Assembly (NCBI GenBank): GCA_036524155.1
Contig: DATDCV010000052.1
Coordinates: 1 to 11,738 of the forward strand
Source: DATDCV01 sp036524155
GTDB lineage: Bacteria; Verrucomicrobiota; Verrucomicrobiia; Limisphaerales; UBA8199
Direction: 5' to 3'
Length of the DNA stretch: 11,738 nucleotides
Below, piece by piece: positions 1 through 6,064 of the stretch (position 1 is the stretch's first letter; every line of letters begins with the position of its first letter). Position numbers and translations under genes: made by a program. The notes below the pieces were generated by a model that ran no database searches, was not told the origin of the DNA, and worked only from the letters and a program-made list of their open reading frames with translations.

Positions 1-31
1 TTACGTTTGCCGCGCGTCGTTTCATTCTACC

Positions 32-121
32 GGCGAACAAGGCGGATGCAGCCGCCAAGCCAGCCCGGCCCCGCACCGTCGGGCGTCGTCGCAGGCTTGC
101 GGCTGATCCGCACCGTTGGGC
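32..121 (+). other. integron attC recombination site (attC1), 90 nt
   Basis: Imperfect palindrome with full attC anatomy. R'' box GGCGAAC (32-38) faces R' box GTTGGGC (115-121, consensus GTTRRRY). Inside are unpaired 3-nt spacers, AAG (39-41) and ACC (112-114). The L stem then pairs GCGGAT (42-47) with ATCCGC (106-111), CAGCCGC (49-55) with GCGGCTG (99-105), and AAGCC (57-61) with GGCTT (94-98). This makes 18 bp with two extrahelical bases, G48 and C56, both on the left side. The apical part holds a further 5-bp stem (63-67 with 80-84). One-sided extrahelical bases and a central unpaired spacer are the known recognition features of attC for IntI integrases. The site would be the 3' end of a preceding cassette whose gene lies left of the window; positions 1-31 are its tail and show no identifiable reading frame. 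Confidence 0.82.
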
Positions 122-757
122 GGCCTGCGAGCACTCCAACAAAACACACCAGAACCATCACAAATCATGAAAATACAAATCATCATTGCCATCGTGAGCA
201 TGGCGGCAGCATTCACCTTGACGGGATGCCTCCACACGTCCAAGACAGCCGCTCAGCAAGACAGGCAGCTCCAATACACGCTTCGTGTTACACCAGAAAC
301 CAAAAGGACGTTCCATTCGGACGACTCCATCAAGATTCGAGCCATCACCGGCACCGCGCCGAAGTTTCAGACCGGCGGGACCTACCGCGTCGTGGGCACC
401 TGCACTCAGCAAACCCTCAAGAATGCGACCCTCTATCTTGGCAACACCGCCGAAGCCGGCCCCGACGCTATCGTGGCTAGCGCAGGATCGTCACTCTTCA
501 GGCCGCTTCCGAACGGAACGACCGAGTTCGACATTACCTTCACTCTGCTTCGCCCCGGTCTGCTTCACGTCACCATCTACGACCTGGACAACCGCAACAA
601 GAATGACAATGCCTATGCGGGAATCTACCTCGGAGATGTCGTTAATCGTCGCTGAGCTGGAATCACGAATACCGCCCAACATTTGAGTGCAGGCGACGCC
701 GGATTGCGCCTTGTTGTGTATCGTTGCTTAGATGTCCGACTCGCCTGGCGCAGCCCG
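116..757 (+). mobile_element. integron gene cassette 1 (lipoprotein gene plus attC2)
   Basis: Unit between the predicted IntI cut points, G|TT in the R' boxes of attC1 and attC2. It holds one gene (167-655) in the usual cassette orientation, with its attC at the 3' end. Its left boundary TTGGGC and its own R'' GCCCAAC (674-680) are exact complements. In the excised circle the reconstituted R' GTTGGGC would therefore pair 7 of 7 with R'', while in the array R'' faces GTTCGCC and pairs only 5 of 7. The boundaries rest on the attC consensus, not on observed excision. Confidence 0.68.
167..655 (+). CDS. predicted lipoprotein of unknown function (cassette 1 gene)
   Basis: Encodes 162 aa. The ATG at 167 is preferred to earlier in-frame starts because it directly begins a lipoprotein signal: MKIQ, a hydrophobic run, then lipobox LTGC with the lipidated Cys at residue 21. 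Leu at +2 gives no inner-membrane retention signal, so the outer membrane is the likely site. The mature part is rich in Thr and short beta-type segments; its C-terminal half (FDITFTLLRPGLLHVTIYDL) suggests an Ig-like or other beta-sandwich fold, but I recognise no family. There is no clear Shine-Dalgarno sequence. The gene starts about 50 nt after the attC1 R' box and stops 18 nt before the attC2 R'' box, the tight fit expected of a cassette. Expression may depend on read-through from an upstream cassette or integron promoter. Function unknown. Confidence 0.72.
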   Translation: MKIQIIIAIVSMAAAFTLTGCLHTSKTAAQQDRQLQYTLRVTPETKRTFHSDDSIKIRAITGTAPKFQTGGTYRVVGTCTQQTLKNATLYLGNTAEAGPDAIVASAGSSLFRPLPNGTTEFDITFTLLRPGLLHVTIYDLDNRNKNDNAYAGIYLGDVVNRR

Positions 758-763
758 TTCGCC
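674..763 (+). other. integron attC recombination site (attC2), 90 nt
   Basis: R'' box GCCCAAC (674-680) matches the RYYYAAC consensus; R' box GTTCGCC is at 757-763. The L stem pairs CAGGCGA (690-696) with TCGCCTG (741-747), then continues outward through G689-C749, T688-G750 and G687-C751 past one extrahelical base (G748). Inward, CGGA (700-703) pairs with TCCG (735-738) across a small internal loop. The length equals that of attC1. R' fits GTTRRRY only in its GTT and final Y, so this site is less canonical than attC1. The R'/R'' mismatches disappear when each box is compared with the partner from its own cassette. Confidence 0.65.
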
Positions 764-1270
764 ACTATGAAGACCATCTTGGGATTCAGTATCTTCGCCG
801 CATGTGCCGGGTGGGCCTGGGTCGCCCTGCTCCATGGGCAGGCGCCGCCACCAAGGGCGCAGCCCGACAAGGTCCTCACACAATGGGTCGAAAGTTGCCT
901 GAAAGATTTTGAATCCATCAAGGTCGGCATGACGCGAGGGCAGGTGGAAGCCAAGCTCAGCATGGACGGTGGCTTACAGGGCATTTCGCCTGCGCGGTTT
1001 TCCCACCCGGCTTGCGGGTATTTCAAGATTGATGTGGAGTTCGATTTCAAGCGCAACGCGGCGGACCAAAACCGCGCCATTGTGGACAAGGCAGACAAGG
1101 TTACGAAGGTCTCGAAGCCATATATCGAAAGGCCGTTTGCTGATTGAATTACACCATGGCGAACAACCGTAGCCAGCGGACCCCGCGAGGCCGGTCTGTT
1201 TGCGCCTTCGGCACCCATCGGCGGTTCTGCGGGTCGGCAAACAGATCGCGGGCAGCAGCAAGGCGAAGCT
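758..1270 (+). mobile_element. integron gene cassette 2 (BamE-like gene plus attC3)
   Basis: Begins at TTCGCC after the G of the attC2 R' box. Its R'' box GGCGAAC (1158-1164) is the exact complement of GTTCGCC, so the excised circle would have fully paired outer boxes. The only gene, 767-1147, starts 3 nt after the R' box and ends 10 nt before R''. The right boundary is uncertain because the attC3 R' box is degenerate; 1270 assumes TTTAGGC at 1270-1276 serves as R'. Confidence 0.55.
767..1147 (+). CDS. predicted exported BamE/SmpA-like protein (cassette 2 gene)
   Basis: Encodes 126 aa from the ATG at 767. Earlier in-frame codons would run back through attC2, so they are not used. Residues 1-24 form a signal peptide or membrane anchor (MKTILGFSIFAACAGWAWVA) with no lipobox Cys in the usual place. 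Around residues 50-65, IKVGMTRGQVEAKL matches the 'I..GMT..EV...LG' motif of BamE/SmpA/OmlA-type small periplasmic domains. The C-terminal half (YFKIDVEFDFKRNAADQNRAIVDKADKV) fits the beta strands that follow in such domains. BamE itself is an outer-membrane assembly lipoprotein; nothing here shows that role, and such domains occur in many unrelated envelope proteins. There is no Shine-Dalgarno, and the gene starts directly at the cassette edge, so translation is probably leaderless-like or driven by read-through. Confidence 0.65.
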   Translation: MKTILGFSIFAACAGWAWVALLHGQAPPPRAQPDKVLTQWVESCLKDFESIKVGMTRGQVEAKLSMDGGLQGISPARFSHPACGYFKIDVEFDFKRNAADQNRAIVDKADKVTKVSKPYIERPFAD

Positions 1271-1276
1271 TTAGGC
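1158..1276 (+). other. putative degenerate attC site (attC3), probable end of the array
   Basis: R'' GGCGAAC (1158-1164) is identical to R'' of attC1 and is followed by AA as there. A strong internal palindrome follows: TCTGTTTGC (1195-1203) pairs with GCAAACAGA (1237-1245). It is extended by CCCGCGA (1182-1188) with TCGCGGG (1246-1252) across a 6-nt one-sided bulge (1189-1194). Outer pairing is weak (GCC 1172-1174 with GGC 1262-1264). The best R' candidate is TTTAGGC (1270-1276), which lacks the conserved first G. GTTCTGC (1224-1230) is an alternative but leaves L poorly paired. No further R'' box was found to the right, so the array probably ends here. Confidence 0.45.
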
Positions 1277-1340
1277 GCCGTCCCCGCACCCTGAGCCCCC
1301 CCGGAGAGCCTTACACACTAAAAGCAGGAGTCCCGTTTTG

Positions 1341-1374
1341 CCTGACGCGAGTTCGGGGAACCTCTCGCCAGGCA
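1341..1374. repeat. bulged hairpin in the leader region of the VPDGG-CTERM gene
   Basis: Inverted repeat in the 321-bp stretch between genes. GCCTG (1341-1345) pairs with CAGGC (1370-1374), GCGA (1348-1351) with TCGC (1366-1369), and GTTC (1352-1355) with GAAC (1359-1362), around a GGG loop. There is a 2-nt bulge on the left and a 3-nt bulge on the right. It is not followed by a T run on either strand, so it does not look like an intrinsic terminator. It lies about 95 nt upstream of the start at 1470 and could be a leader RNA structure or the remnant of a mobile repeat. The remaining 1277-1340 and 1375-1455 hold nothing else I can support; I found no convincing promoter. Confidence 0.45.
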
Positions 1375-1469
1375 CCAAGCCCACCGTAAAACACCCGACT
1401 ACAATCAGTAGTGGCTGGCATTGTTACCCGCCGTCCTCGAGAGCACTGTAAGCTCGAAAGGAAAGACGT

Positions 1470-2171
1470 ATGCGAAAAGTAATGATGCTGTTAGGAGCGA
1501 TTGGGGCCTGCCTGGCGATGAGCACGAGCGCGGCCACGATGATATTCGAGACCCCTAACGGAGCTACAACGGGTGGAGGCCCTGTTGACGCCCGGGTGCA
1601 GTTCGATCTCGGCGCCGGGTCATTGCAGATCACAATCTGGAATCTCCAGGACAATCCAACAGACGTAATGCAATGCGTCAGTGGTTTGTTCTTTACCTTA
1701 AGCAGTGAGGGATCCAGCGGCTCGCTCACGACTCTTCAGGGTCTGGAGCGTAACATCGCGGCCAATGGCACCTACTGGCCCGTGGTTGGATCGGTCGGGC
1801 CTATCGCAACGCCTGGATGGTTGCTGTCGGGGTCGAGCCTGCCAGGGTCGGGTTCGACTTGGTCCTTAAACGCCTTAGGAGGCGGACAGCCCGAGCACAC
1901 TATTATCGGCGGACCGAACGCCTTGGGCGTTTACTCAGCCGCAAATGGCAGTATCGCGGGCAATGACCCGCACAATCCATTCCTGGCCGGGCCAGCGACA
2001 TTCAATCTCAGCATCACGGGAGTAACCGCTGATACCACCGTTACTGATGTGATGTTCCAGTTCGGCACGGCGCCCGGCAACAACGTCGGCGTGCCGGACG
2101 GTGGCAGCTCGCTGGTGCTTCTCGGAATGGCCCTTTCAGGACTCAGCCTGCTCAAGCGCAGATTCTGCTGA
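1470..2171 (+). CDS. VPDGG/VPDSG-CTERM sorting-domain exported protein
   Basis: Encodes 233 aa. The ATG at 1470 has a good Shine-Dalgarno (AAGGAAAG, 1458-1465) and opens a signal peptide (residues 1-21, ending TSAA). The body is a low-charge, Gly/Ser/Thr-rich beta-type region with no family I recognise. The last 26 residues (about 208-233) are a tripartite sorting signal: VPDGGSS, a hydrophobic helix (LVLLGMALSGLSLL), then the basic tail KRRFC. This is the arrangement of the VPDSG-CTERM family, thought to be processed by a dedicated exosortase after export and linked to surface or matrix material. No exosortase gene is in the window. The gene faces minus-strand genes across a terminator hairpin and appears monocistronic. 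It is the first gene right of the cassette array, but its own Shine-Dalgarno and leader suggest it is not a cassette. Confidence 0.85.
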   Translation: MRKVMMLLGAIGACLAMSTSAATMIFETPNGATTGGGPVDARVQFDLGAGSLQITIWNLQDNPTDVMQCVSGLFFTLSSEGSSGSLTTLQGLERNIAANGTYWPVVGSVGPIATPGWLLSGSSLPGSGSTWSLNALGGGQPEHTIIGGPNALGVYSAANGSIAGNDPHNPFLAGPATFNLSITGVTADTTVTDVMFQFGTAPGNNVGVPDGGSSLVLLGMALSGLSLLKRRFC

Positions 2172-2203
2172 GATCCCCGAACACGCTTCGAGTTCTTCAG
2201 TAA

Positions 2204-2230
2204 CGCCCCCGGATAAGGATCCCGGGGGCG
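2204..2230. terminator. probable (bidirectional) terminator hairpin
   Basis: CGCCCCCGG (2204-2212) pairs with CCGGGGGCG (2222-2230), a 9-bp GC-rich stem extendable by AT pairs past one bulged C. It lies 33 nt after the stop at 2171 and 34 nt before the end of the convergent gene at 2264. The + strand downstream is only moderately T-rich (cctttcctcctctt), so termination efficiency is uncertain. Confidence 0.6.
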
Positions 2231-2263
2231 AAGCAAACTCCCTTTCCTCCTCTTGGCCGCGCT

Positions 2264-2461
2264 CTAAACAAAAGCCGTTTCGAGCTCAGGCTTTGACGGT
2301 TTAGGCTGGCGAGAGGCGATATCTCTGGCGATGTCGATCAGCTCTTCTGGTGTGACGTCATCTTCAGAAATCGCAAAGTTGCGATCCCCTGTTTTGACGT
2401 AAAGCCGTCGCGACCCAATTTCGTAAACCTCGATTTCACCCGGTAAATTCTTATGTGTCAT
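2264..2461 (-). CDS. small acidic protein of unknown function
   Basis: Encodes 65 aa from the ATG at 2461; an in-frame TTG at 2470 would add three residues (MAL) and is less likely. There is no clear Shine-Dalgarno. The sequence begins MTHKNLPGEIEVYEIGSRRL, followed by a short beta-type part and then a helix (TPEELIDIARDIASRQ). It has no signal peptide and no membrane segment, so it is probably cytosolic. No family recognised. It lies 127 nt downstream of glgP on the same strand, with repeated TAATTGG boxes between, so it may have its own promoter. The coding call rests on its amino-acid composition, its fit between the terminator and glgP, and the absence of a better frame. Confidence 0.6.
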   Translation of the reverse strand: MTHKNLPGEIEVYEIGSRRLYVKTGDRNFAISEDDVTPEELIDIARDIASRQPKPSKPELETAFV

Positions 2462-2465
2462 TAAC

Positions 2466-2518
2466 GCCAATTAAAACTCGCCGTTGGATAATTGGTAGGC
2501 GCAGTTATTGCCAATTAT
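2466..2518. promoter_or_regulatory. three TAATTGG boxes, possible operator
   Basis: GCCAATTA occurs at 2466-2473 and 2510-2517 in one orientation, and TAATTGG at 2489-2495 in the other. Their centres are about 22 bp apart (two helical turns). The middle and outer boxes form an 8-bp perfect inverted repeat (2488-2495 with 2511-2518, 15-nt spacer). The cluster directly precedes the gene starting at 2461 on the minus strand. Spacing on one helix face suggests protein binding. No good -10/-35 pair was seen. The rest of the gap to glgP (2519-2588) shows nothing. Confidence 0.35.
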
Positions 2519-2588
2519 TCACTGGTTGTTCACAATTTCCTGCCGAGGCCAGGACTTGCCACTCCGGACAGTCGCAAATGACAGCGGA

Positions 2589-5105
2589 TTAATTACTCTC
2601 CGGTTCTTCGGCCGCCAGGTCGATCTCGACGGGACTGGCCTTCCAGATCTTCTCGCAGTATTCGCGGATAGAGCGATCGGATGAAAAGTAGCCGATGCGG
2701 GCGACGTTAAGGATCGACATGCGCGTCCAGCGATCGGTGTCGAGAAAGGCTTTACCGACTCGTTCCTGGCAATTGACGTAATCCTCGTAATCGGCAAGGA
2801 GCATGTGGGGATCGTGAGTCAGCAAGGTGTTGGCCAGCGGTTCGAAGAGTGCGGGCTGTTGCGGGGAAAAGAAACCCGACCGGACCTCATCGATGGCCTC
2901 GCGCAGCTCGGGATTAGAGTCGTAGCAGTCATGCGGTTTGTAGCCGTTGGCTTTGAGCAGCTTCACTTCCGGCGCGGTGAGCCCGAAGAGGAAGAAGTTC
3001 TCGGGGCCGACCTGTTCGCGGATTTCGACGTTGGCGCCATCCAAGGTTCCGATCGTGACGGCGCCGTTCAGAGCGAACTTCATGTTGCCGGTGCCGGAGG
3101 CTTCCTGGCCGGCCGTCGAAATCTGTTCGGAAAGATCAGCGGCGGGATAAAGTCTTTGCGCGGTTTTGACGTTAAAATCCGGGACAAACGCGACGCGGAT
3201 CCGGCCCTGAGCGAGCGGGTCCGCGTTCACCTTCTGTGCGACGCTGTTGATGAGTTTGATCACCAGCTTGGCCATGAAGTAACCGGGCGCGGCTTTGCCG
3301 CCGAAGATAAAGCTGCGTGGGCCGATCGCGAGACTGGGAGTGCGCCGCAGGCGGTTGTAGAGGGTAATGACGTGCAGGGCGTTGAGGTGTTGCCGCTTAT
3401 ATTCGTGCAGCCGCTTAACCTGCACATCGAAGAGCGAGGTCGGGTCGAGGTCAACCCCGGTTTGCCGGCGGAGAAAGTCCGCGAAAGCGCGTTTGTTCTC
3501 CAACTTGACCCCCTGCCAGTCCGCGCGGAAGGCCGCATCCTCCGCTAGCGGTTCGAGGCCGCGCAGATCCTCCAGCCGTGTGAGCCAGCCCGGGCCGATG
3601 GCCCTGGTGATCAGGCTGGCGAGCCTGGGATTGCTCAGCGCCAGGAAACGCCGCGGGGTCACACCGTTGGTGACGTTGGTGAACTTCGCAGGCATGATCT
3701 CGCTGAAATCGCGGAGAACGTCCTGGCGCAGGAGGTCGCTGTGCAGTTTGGCGACTCCGTTGATTGCGTGGCTGCCGACACACGCCAGGTGCGCCATGCG
3801 AACGTAGCGCTCGCCCTGTTCGTCGATGAGTGAGAGCCGGGCGACCCGGGCTTCGTCGCCGGGATAGTGGAGGCGGATTTCGTCGAGGAAACGCCGGTTT
3901 ATTTCGTAAATGATCTCGAGGTGGCGGGGAAGCAGGCTGCCCAGCAGCGGCACGGCCCAGCGTTCGAGTGCTTCGGGGAGGAGCGTGTGGTTGGTGTAGC
4001 CAAAGGTGTCGCGCGTGACCTGCCAGGCCGCCTCCCAGTCCAATTGGTGCTCGTCCACCAGCAGGCGCATCAGTTCGGCGATGGCGATCGAGGGGTGCGT
4101 GTCGTTGATCTGGACGGCAAACTTTTCGTGGAAGCCGCGCAGATCCCGCCGCCGTTGACGGTAGATGCGGATCATGTCCTGGAGCGCGCAGGAGGTGAAG
4201 AAATATTGCTGCTGGAGTCGGAGTTGTTTGCCCTGCGGCGAATCGTCGTTGGGGTAGAGGACCTTGGTGATGTTTTCCGAAACGATCTTTTCCATGACGG
4301 CCCGGTAGTAGTCGCCCGTGTTGAAGGCCTGGAAATCGAGCGACTCGGCGGCTTCTGCCTTCCAAAGCCGGAGCAGGTTGACGGTATTGACACCACACCC
4401 GGGCACGGGCGTGTCGCAGGCGACGCCGCGGACGACACGGCCGGGGACCCAGCGCACCTGATACCGTCCGTCGGTGGCGCCGCTTTCAGTGTGACCGCCA
4501 AATTTCACATCGAAGGCAACTTCAGGCATGGCGATTTCCCAGGGGTTGCCCAACCGCAGCCACTTATCCGTTACCTCAACCTGCCAACCGTCCCGGATTT
4601 CCTGGTCGAAGATGCCGAATTCATAACGAATACCGTAGGCAATAGACGGAATCATCAGCGTCGCCATCGAGTCCAGGAAGCACGCGGCGAGGCGCCCGAG
4701 GCCGCCATTGCCCAGGCCGGGTTCCTCCTCGTGCTCGAGCAATTCATCCAGGCTCAGTCCGGACTGGCGCATCGCGTTGCGCACTGTTTCCATGATGCCC
4801 ATGTTCACGAGGTTGTTCCCCAATTGCGGCCCCATGAGGAACTCCGCCGAGAGGTAGCACACGGTGCGGCTTTCGCGCTTGAGATAGGTCTGGGCGGTGG
4901 CGATCCAACGTCGGAGCAACCGATCACGAATGGTGTAAGCCAGCGCCATGTAATTATCATTGCGGGTTGCGACGGCCGGGAAGCGCGCCTGCAAATAATA
5001 AAGGTTCTCGCGGAATGCGCGGGCGATGGAGCGGGCGCCTAAACCCGTGCGGACATCCTCGTGTTCAGTGGCTGGAGTCGACGAAAGCTCGGGTGGTCTT
5101 TTCAT
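2589..5105 (-). CDS. glgP: glycogen/starch/maltodextrin phosphorylase
   Basis: Encodes 838 aa from the ATG at 5105. The frame stays open to 5195 with another ATG at 5126, but family members are about 800-840 aa and homology begins only at SIARAFRENLYYL, so 5105 is preferred; no start has a good Shine-Dalgarno. The enzyme removes glucose 1-phosphate from the non-reducing ends of alpha-1,4-glucans with a PLP cofactor in the cytosol (family GT35). Visible signatures in order: NLYYLQARFPAVATRNDNY; YLSAEFLMGPQLGNNL; EPGLGNGGLGRLAACFLDSM; QINDTHPSIAIAELMRLL; FTNVTNGVTPRRFLALSNP; KRLHEYKRQHLNALHVITLY; FGGKAAPGYFMAKL; and the PLP signature EASGTGNMKFALN, with the Schiff-base Lys at about residue 676. 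The gene looks intact. No other glycogen genes are adjacent. It ends 127 nt before the small unknown gene. Confidence 0.97.
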   Translation of the reverse strand: MKRPPELSSTPATEHEDVRTGLGARSIARAFRENLYYLQARFPAVATRNDNYMALAYTIRDRLLRRWIATAQTYLKRESRTVCYLSAEFLMGPQLGNNLVNMGIMETVRNAMRQSGLSLDELLEHEEEPGLGNGGLGRLAACFLDSMATLMIPSIAYGIRYEFGIFDQEIRDGWQVEVTDKWLRLGNPWEIAMPEVAFDVKFGGHTESGATDGRYQVRWVPGRVVRGVACDTPVPGCGVNTVNLLRLWKAEAAESLDFQAFNTGDYYRAVMEKIVSENITKVLYPNDDSPQGKQLRLQQQYFFTSCALQDMIRIYRQRRRDLRGFHEKFAVQINDTHPSIAIAELMRLLVDEHQLDWEAAWQVTRDTFGYTNHTLLPEALERWAVPLLGSLLPRHLEIIYEINRRFLDEIRLHYPGDEARVARLSLIDEQGERYVRMAHLACVGSHAINGVAKLHSDLLRQDVLRDFSEIMPAKFTNVTNGVTPRRFLALSNPRLASLITRAIGPGWLTRLEDLRGLEPLAEDAAFRADWQGVKLENKRAFADFLRRQTGVDLDPTSLFDVQVKRLHEYKRQHLNALHVITLYNRLRRTPSLAIGPRSFIFGGKAAPGYFMAKLVIKLINSVAQKVNADPLAQGRIRVAFVPDFNVKTAQRLYPAADLSEQISTAGQEASGTGNMKFALNGAVTIGTLDGANVEIREQVGPENFFLFGLTAPEVKLLKANGYKPHDCYDSNPELREAIDEVRSGFFSPQQPALFEPLANTLLTHDPHMLLADYEDYVNCQERVGKAFLDTDRWTRMSILNVARIGYFSSDRSIREYCEKIWKASPVEIDLAAEEPESN

Positions 5106-5199
5106 CGGTCTGAATGCCCACAGCATCTCCGATGGGCGAGGTTTGTCAACGAGCAAAGTCCCCGCCCCGTGAGAGATCAGTCGCGGGTGGGCCAAGCAT

Positions 5200-5271
5200 C
5201 CGGCGCGCGGACTTCAGTCCGCAGCAGCGTGCGAAATCGGCAATTGCTGCGGACTGAAGTCCGCGCGCCGG
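5200..5271. repeat. paired palindromic (REP/BIME-like) repeat
   Basis: A 27-bp perfect inverted repeat: 5200-5226 is the exact reverse complement of 5245-5271, with an 18-nt loop. Each arm contains its own small palindrome: GCGGACT-TC-AGTCCGC in the left arm and GCGGACT-GA-AGTCCGC in the right arm. The structure can therefore form either one long hairpin or two short ones. It is noncoding, in the 250-bp gap between divergently read glgP and the end of the gene at 5356. No T run follows on either strand. The layout resembles REP/BIME elements moved by REP-associated transposases, but no such transposase is nearby. The rest of the gap, 5272-5355, shows nothing. Confidence 0.85.
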
Positions 5272-5355
5272 CCACGCCGCAACGGCCGCCCTCCACAGGC
5301 TCTGAGGGGTTGCCCCGTCTCGGTAATGGCTCAGTGAAATGTTCCGGGACCTCCC

Positions 5356-5769
5356 CTAATCCTGCCCGCCAGACCGCCTGCCAATCACCGCGGCTTTGGC
5401 ACCGCCGCCGCCCGTGAAGGTCACCGCCGCGATGTTGGTGAGCCCGCGCCCGGGCGTGAACTCGAGGGTAACGACCTGGATTTCGTTCTGCTTGAGGATG
5501 TAGTCGCCGCCGGAGATGATCTTGAACGGAGCCGGAACCGACGCGCGGCCGATCAGTTCGCCTCGGCCAACGTTCTCGATGAGAAACGTGTTGGTCGCGC
5601 TTTTGCCGGCAGGCACGACGCCGAAACTAAGGGCTTTCGGCGTGATCAGGATGATGGGGTTCGTCAAGACGACACTGGGGCGGGTCGGAAGCGGCGAGAA
5701 CACGGAAGCGCCAACCGACTCCGGCACGGTCAGCAAGCAAAGAAGAACCAAAGCTCCGATGCTTGCCAT
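5356..5769 (-). CDS. small exported protein with ASH/choice-of-anchor-like beta domain
   Basis: Encodes 137 aa from the ATG at 5769, which opens a signal peptide (MASIGALVLLCLLTVPESVG, residues 1-20). The frame remains open to about 5937, with another ATG at 5901, but the extra N-terminus is Arg-rich and unlike a protein start. No Shine-Dalgarno supports either start. Residues 45-125 form one beta-sandwich module: LSFGVVPAGKSATNTFLIEN, then FKIISGGDYILKQNEIQVVT and FTPGRGLTNIAAVTF. This is the 'FG.v..G......v.v.N.G...l' pattern of ASH/SPD-2/Hydin and choice-of-anchor D domains. Such modules usually recur inside large surface proteins; a single copy in a short protein is unusual. Likely periplasmic or secreted; role unknown. 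It is divergent from the TPR gene at 6065. Confidence 0.72.
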   Translation of the reverse strand: MASIGALVLLCLLTVPESVGASVFSPLPTRPSVVLTNPIILITPKALSFGVVPAGKSATNTFLIENVGRGELIGRASVPAPFKIISGGDYILKQNEIQVVTLEFTPGRGLTNIAAVTFTGGGGAKAAVIGRRSGGQD

Positions 5770-6064
5770 CACCGGCCGGGAACAGGCACACTGCCCGTGA
5801 CGCGCCGGCCGCCGGCAAGCGAGCGGCGTGTTGATGGCACGGCGGTCCTTTAATCGAGCTGCCTGGCCGGTTGCTGTTGCCGCGAGAAGATCAGAATTCA
5901 TGTTAACTCTTGTGGAGCGAAGTTGCCCGCTTGTCAATACAGTTGAATTGCGGCCTGCGGGAACGCGGCGAGGCGCGAGTGTTTTTCAGCAAGAATCGGC
6001 TGTCAACTCTCGCATCTTCGCGGGATGCTGCCCGCCGGCGCTGGTCAAACCACGGGGCTGAAAG

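Noticed and set aside
1..480. Open frame across attC1 and the start of the lipoprotein gene
   Set aside because: The product is His/Arg/Ser-rich with no domain character, and it overlaps the lipoprotein gene, which has a clear signal sequence.
1341..1374. Intrinsic terminator for the cassette array
   Set aside because: Neither strand has a T run after the stem, and both arms are bulged.
1144..1389. Possible small gene after cassette 2
   Set aside because: The frame runs through the attC3 palindrome and yields an Arg-rich product without features.
3867..5042. Long open frame on the + strand inside glgP (391 codons), and other long frames opposite it
   Set aside because: It is antisense to the well-conserved glycogen phosphorylase and is explained by GC-rich codon bias; its product shows no recognisable motif.
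5200..5271. CRISPR repeat or intrinsic terminator
   Set aside because: There are only two inverted copies, no spacers, and no T run after the hairpin on either strand.
5901..5937. TTGACA on the minus strand (5937-5932) as a promoter for the ASH-like gene
   Set aside because: There is no acceptable -10 at 16-18 nt, so a lone hexamer is not enough to call a promoter.
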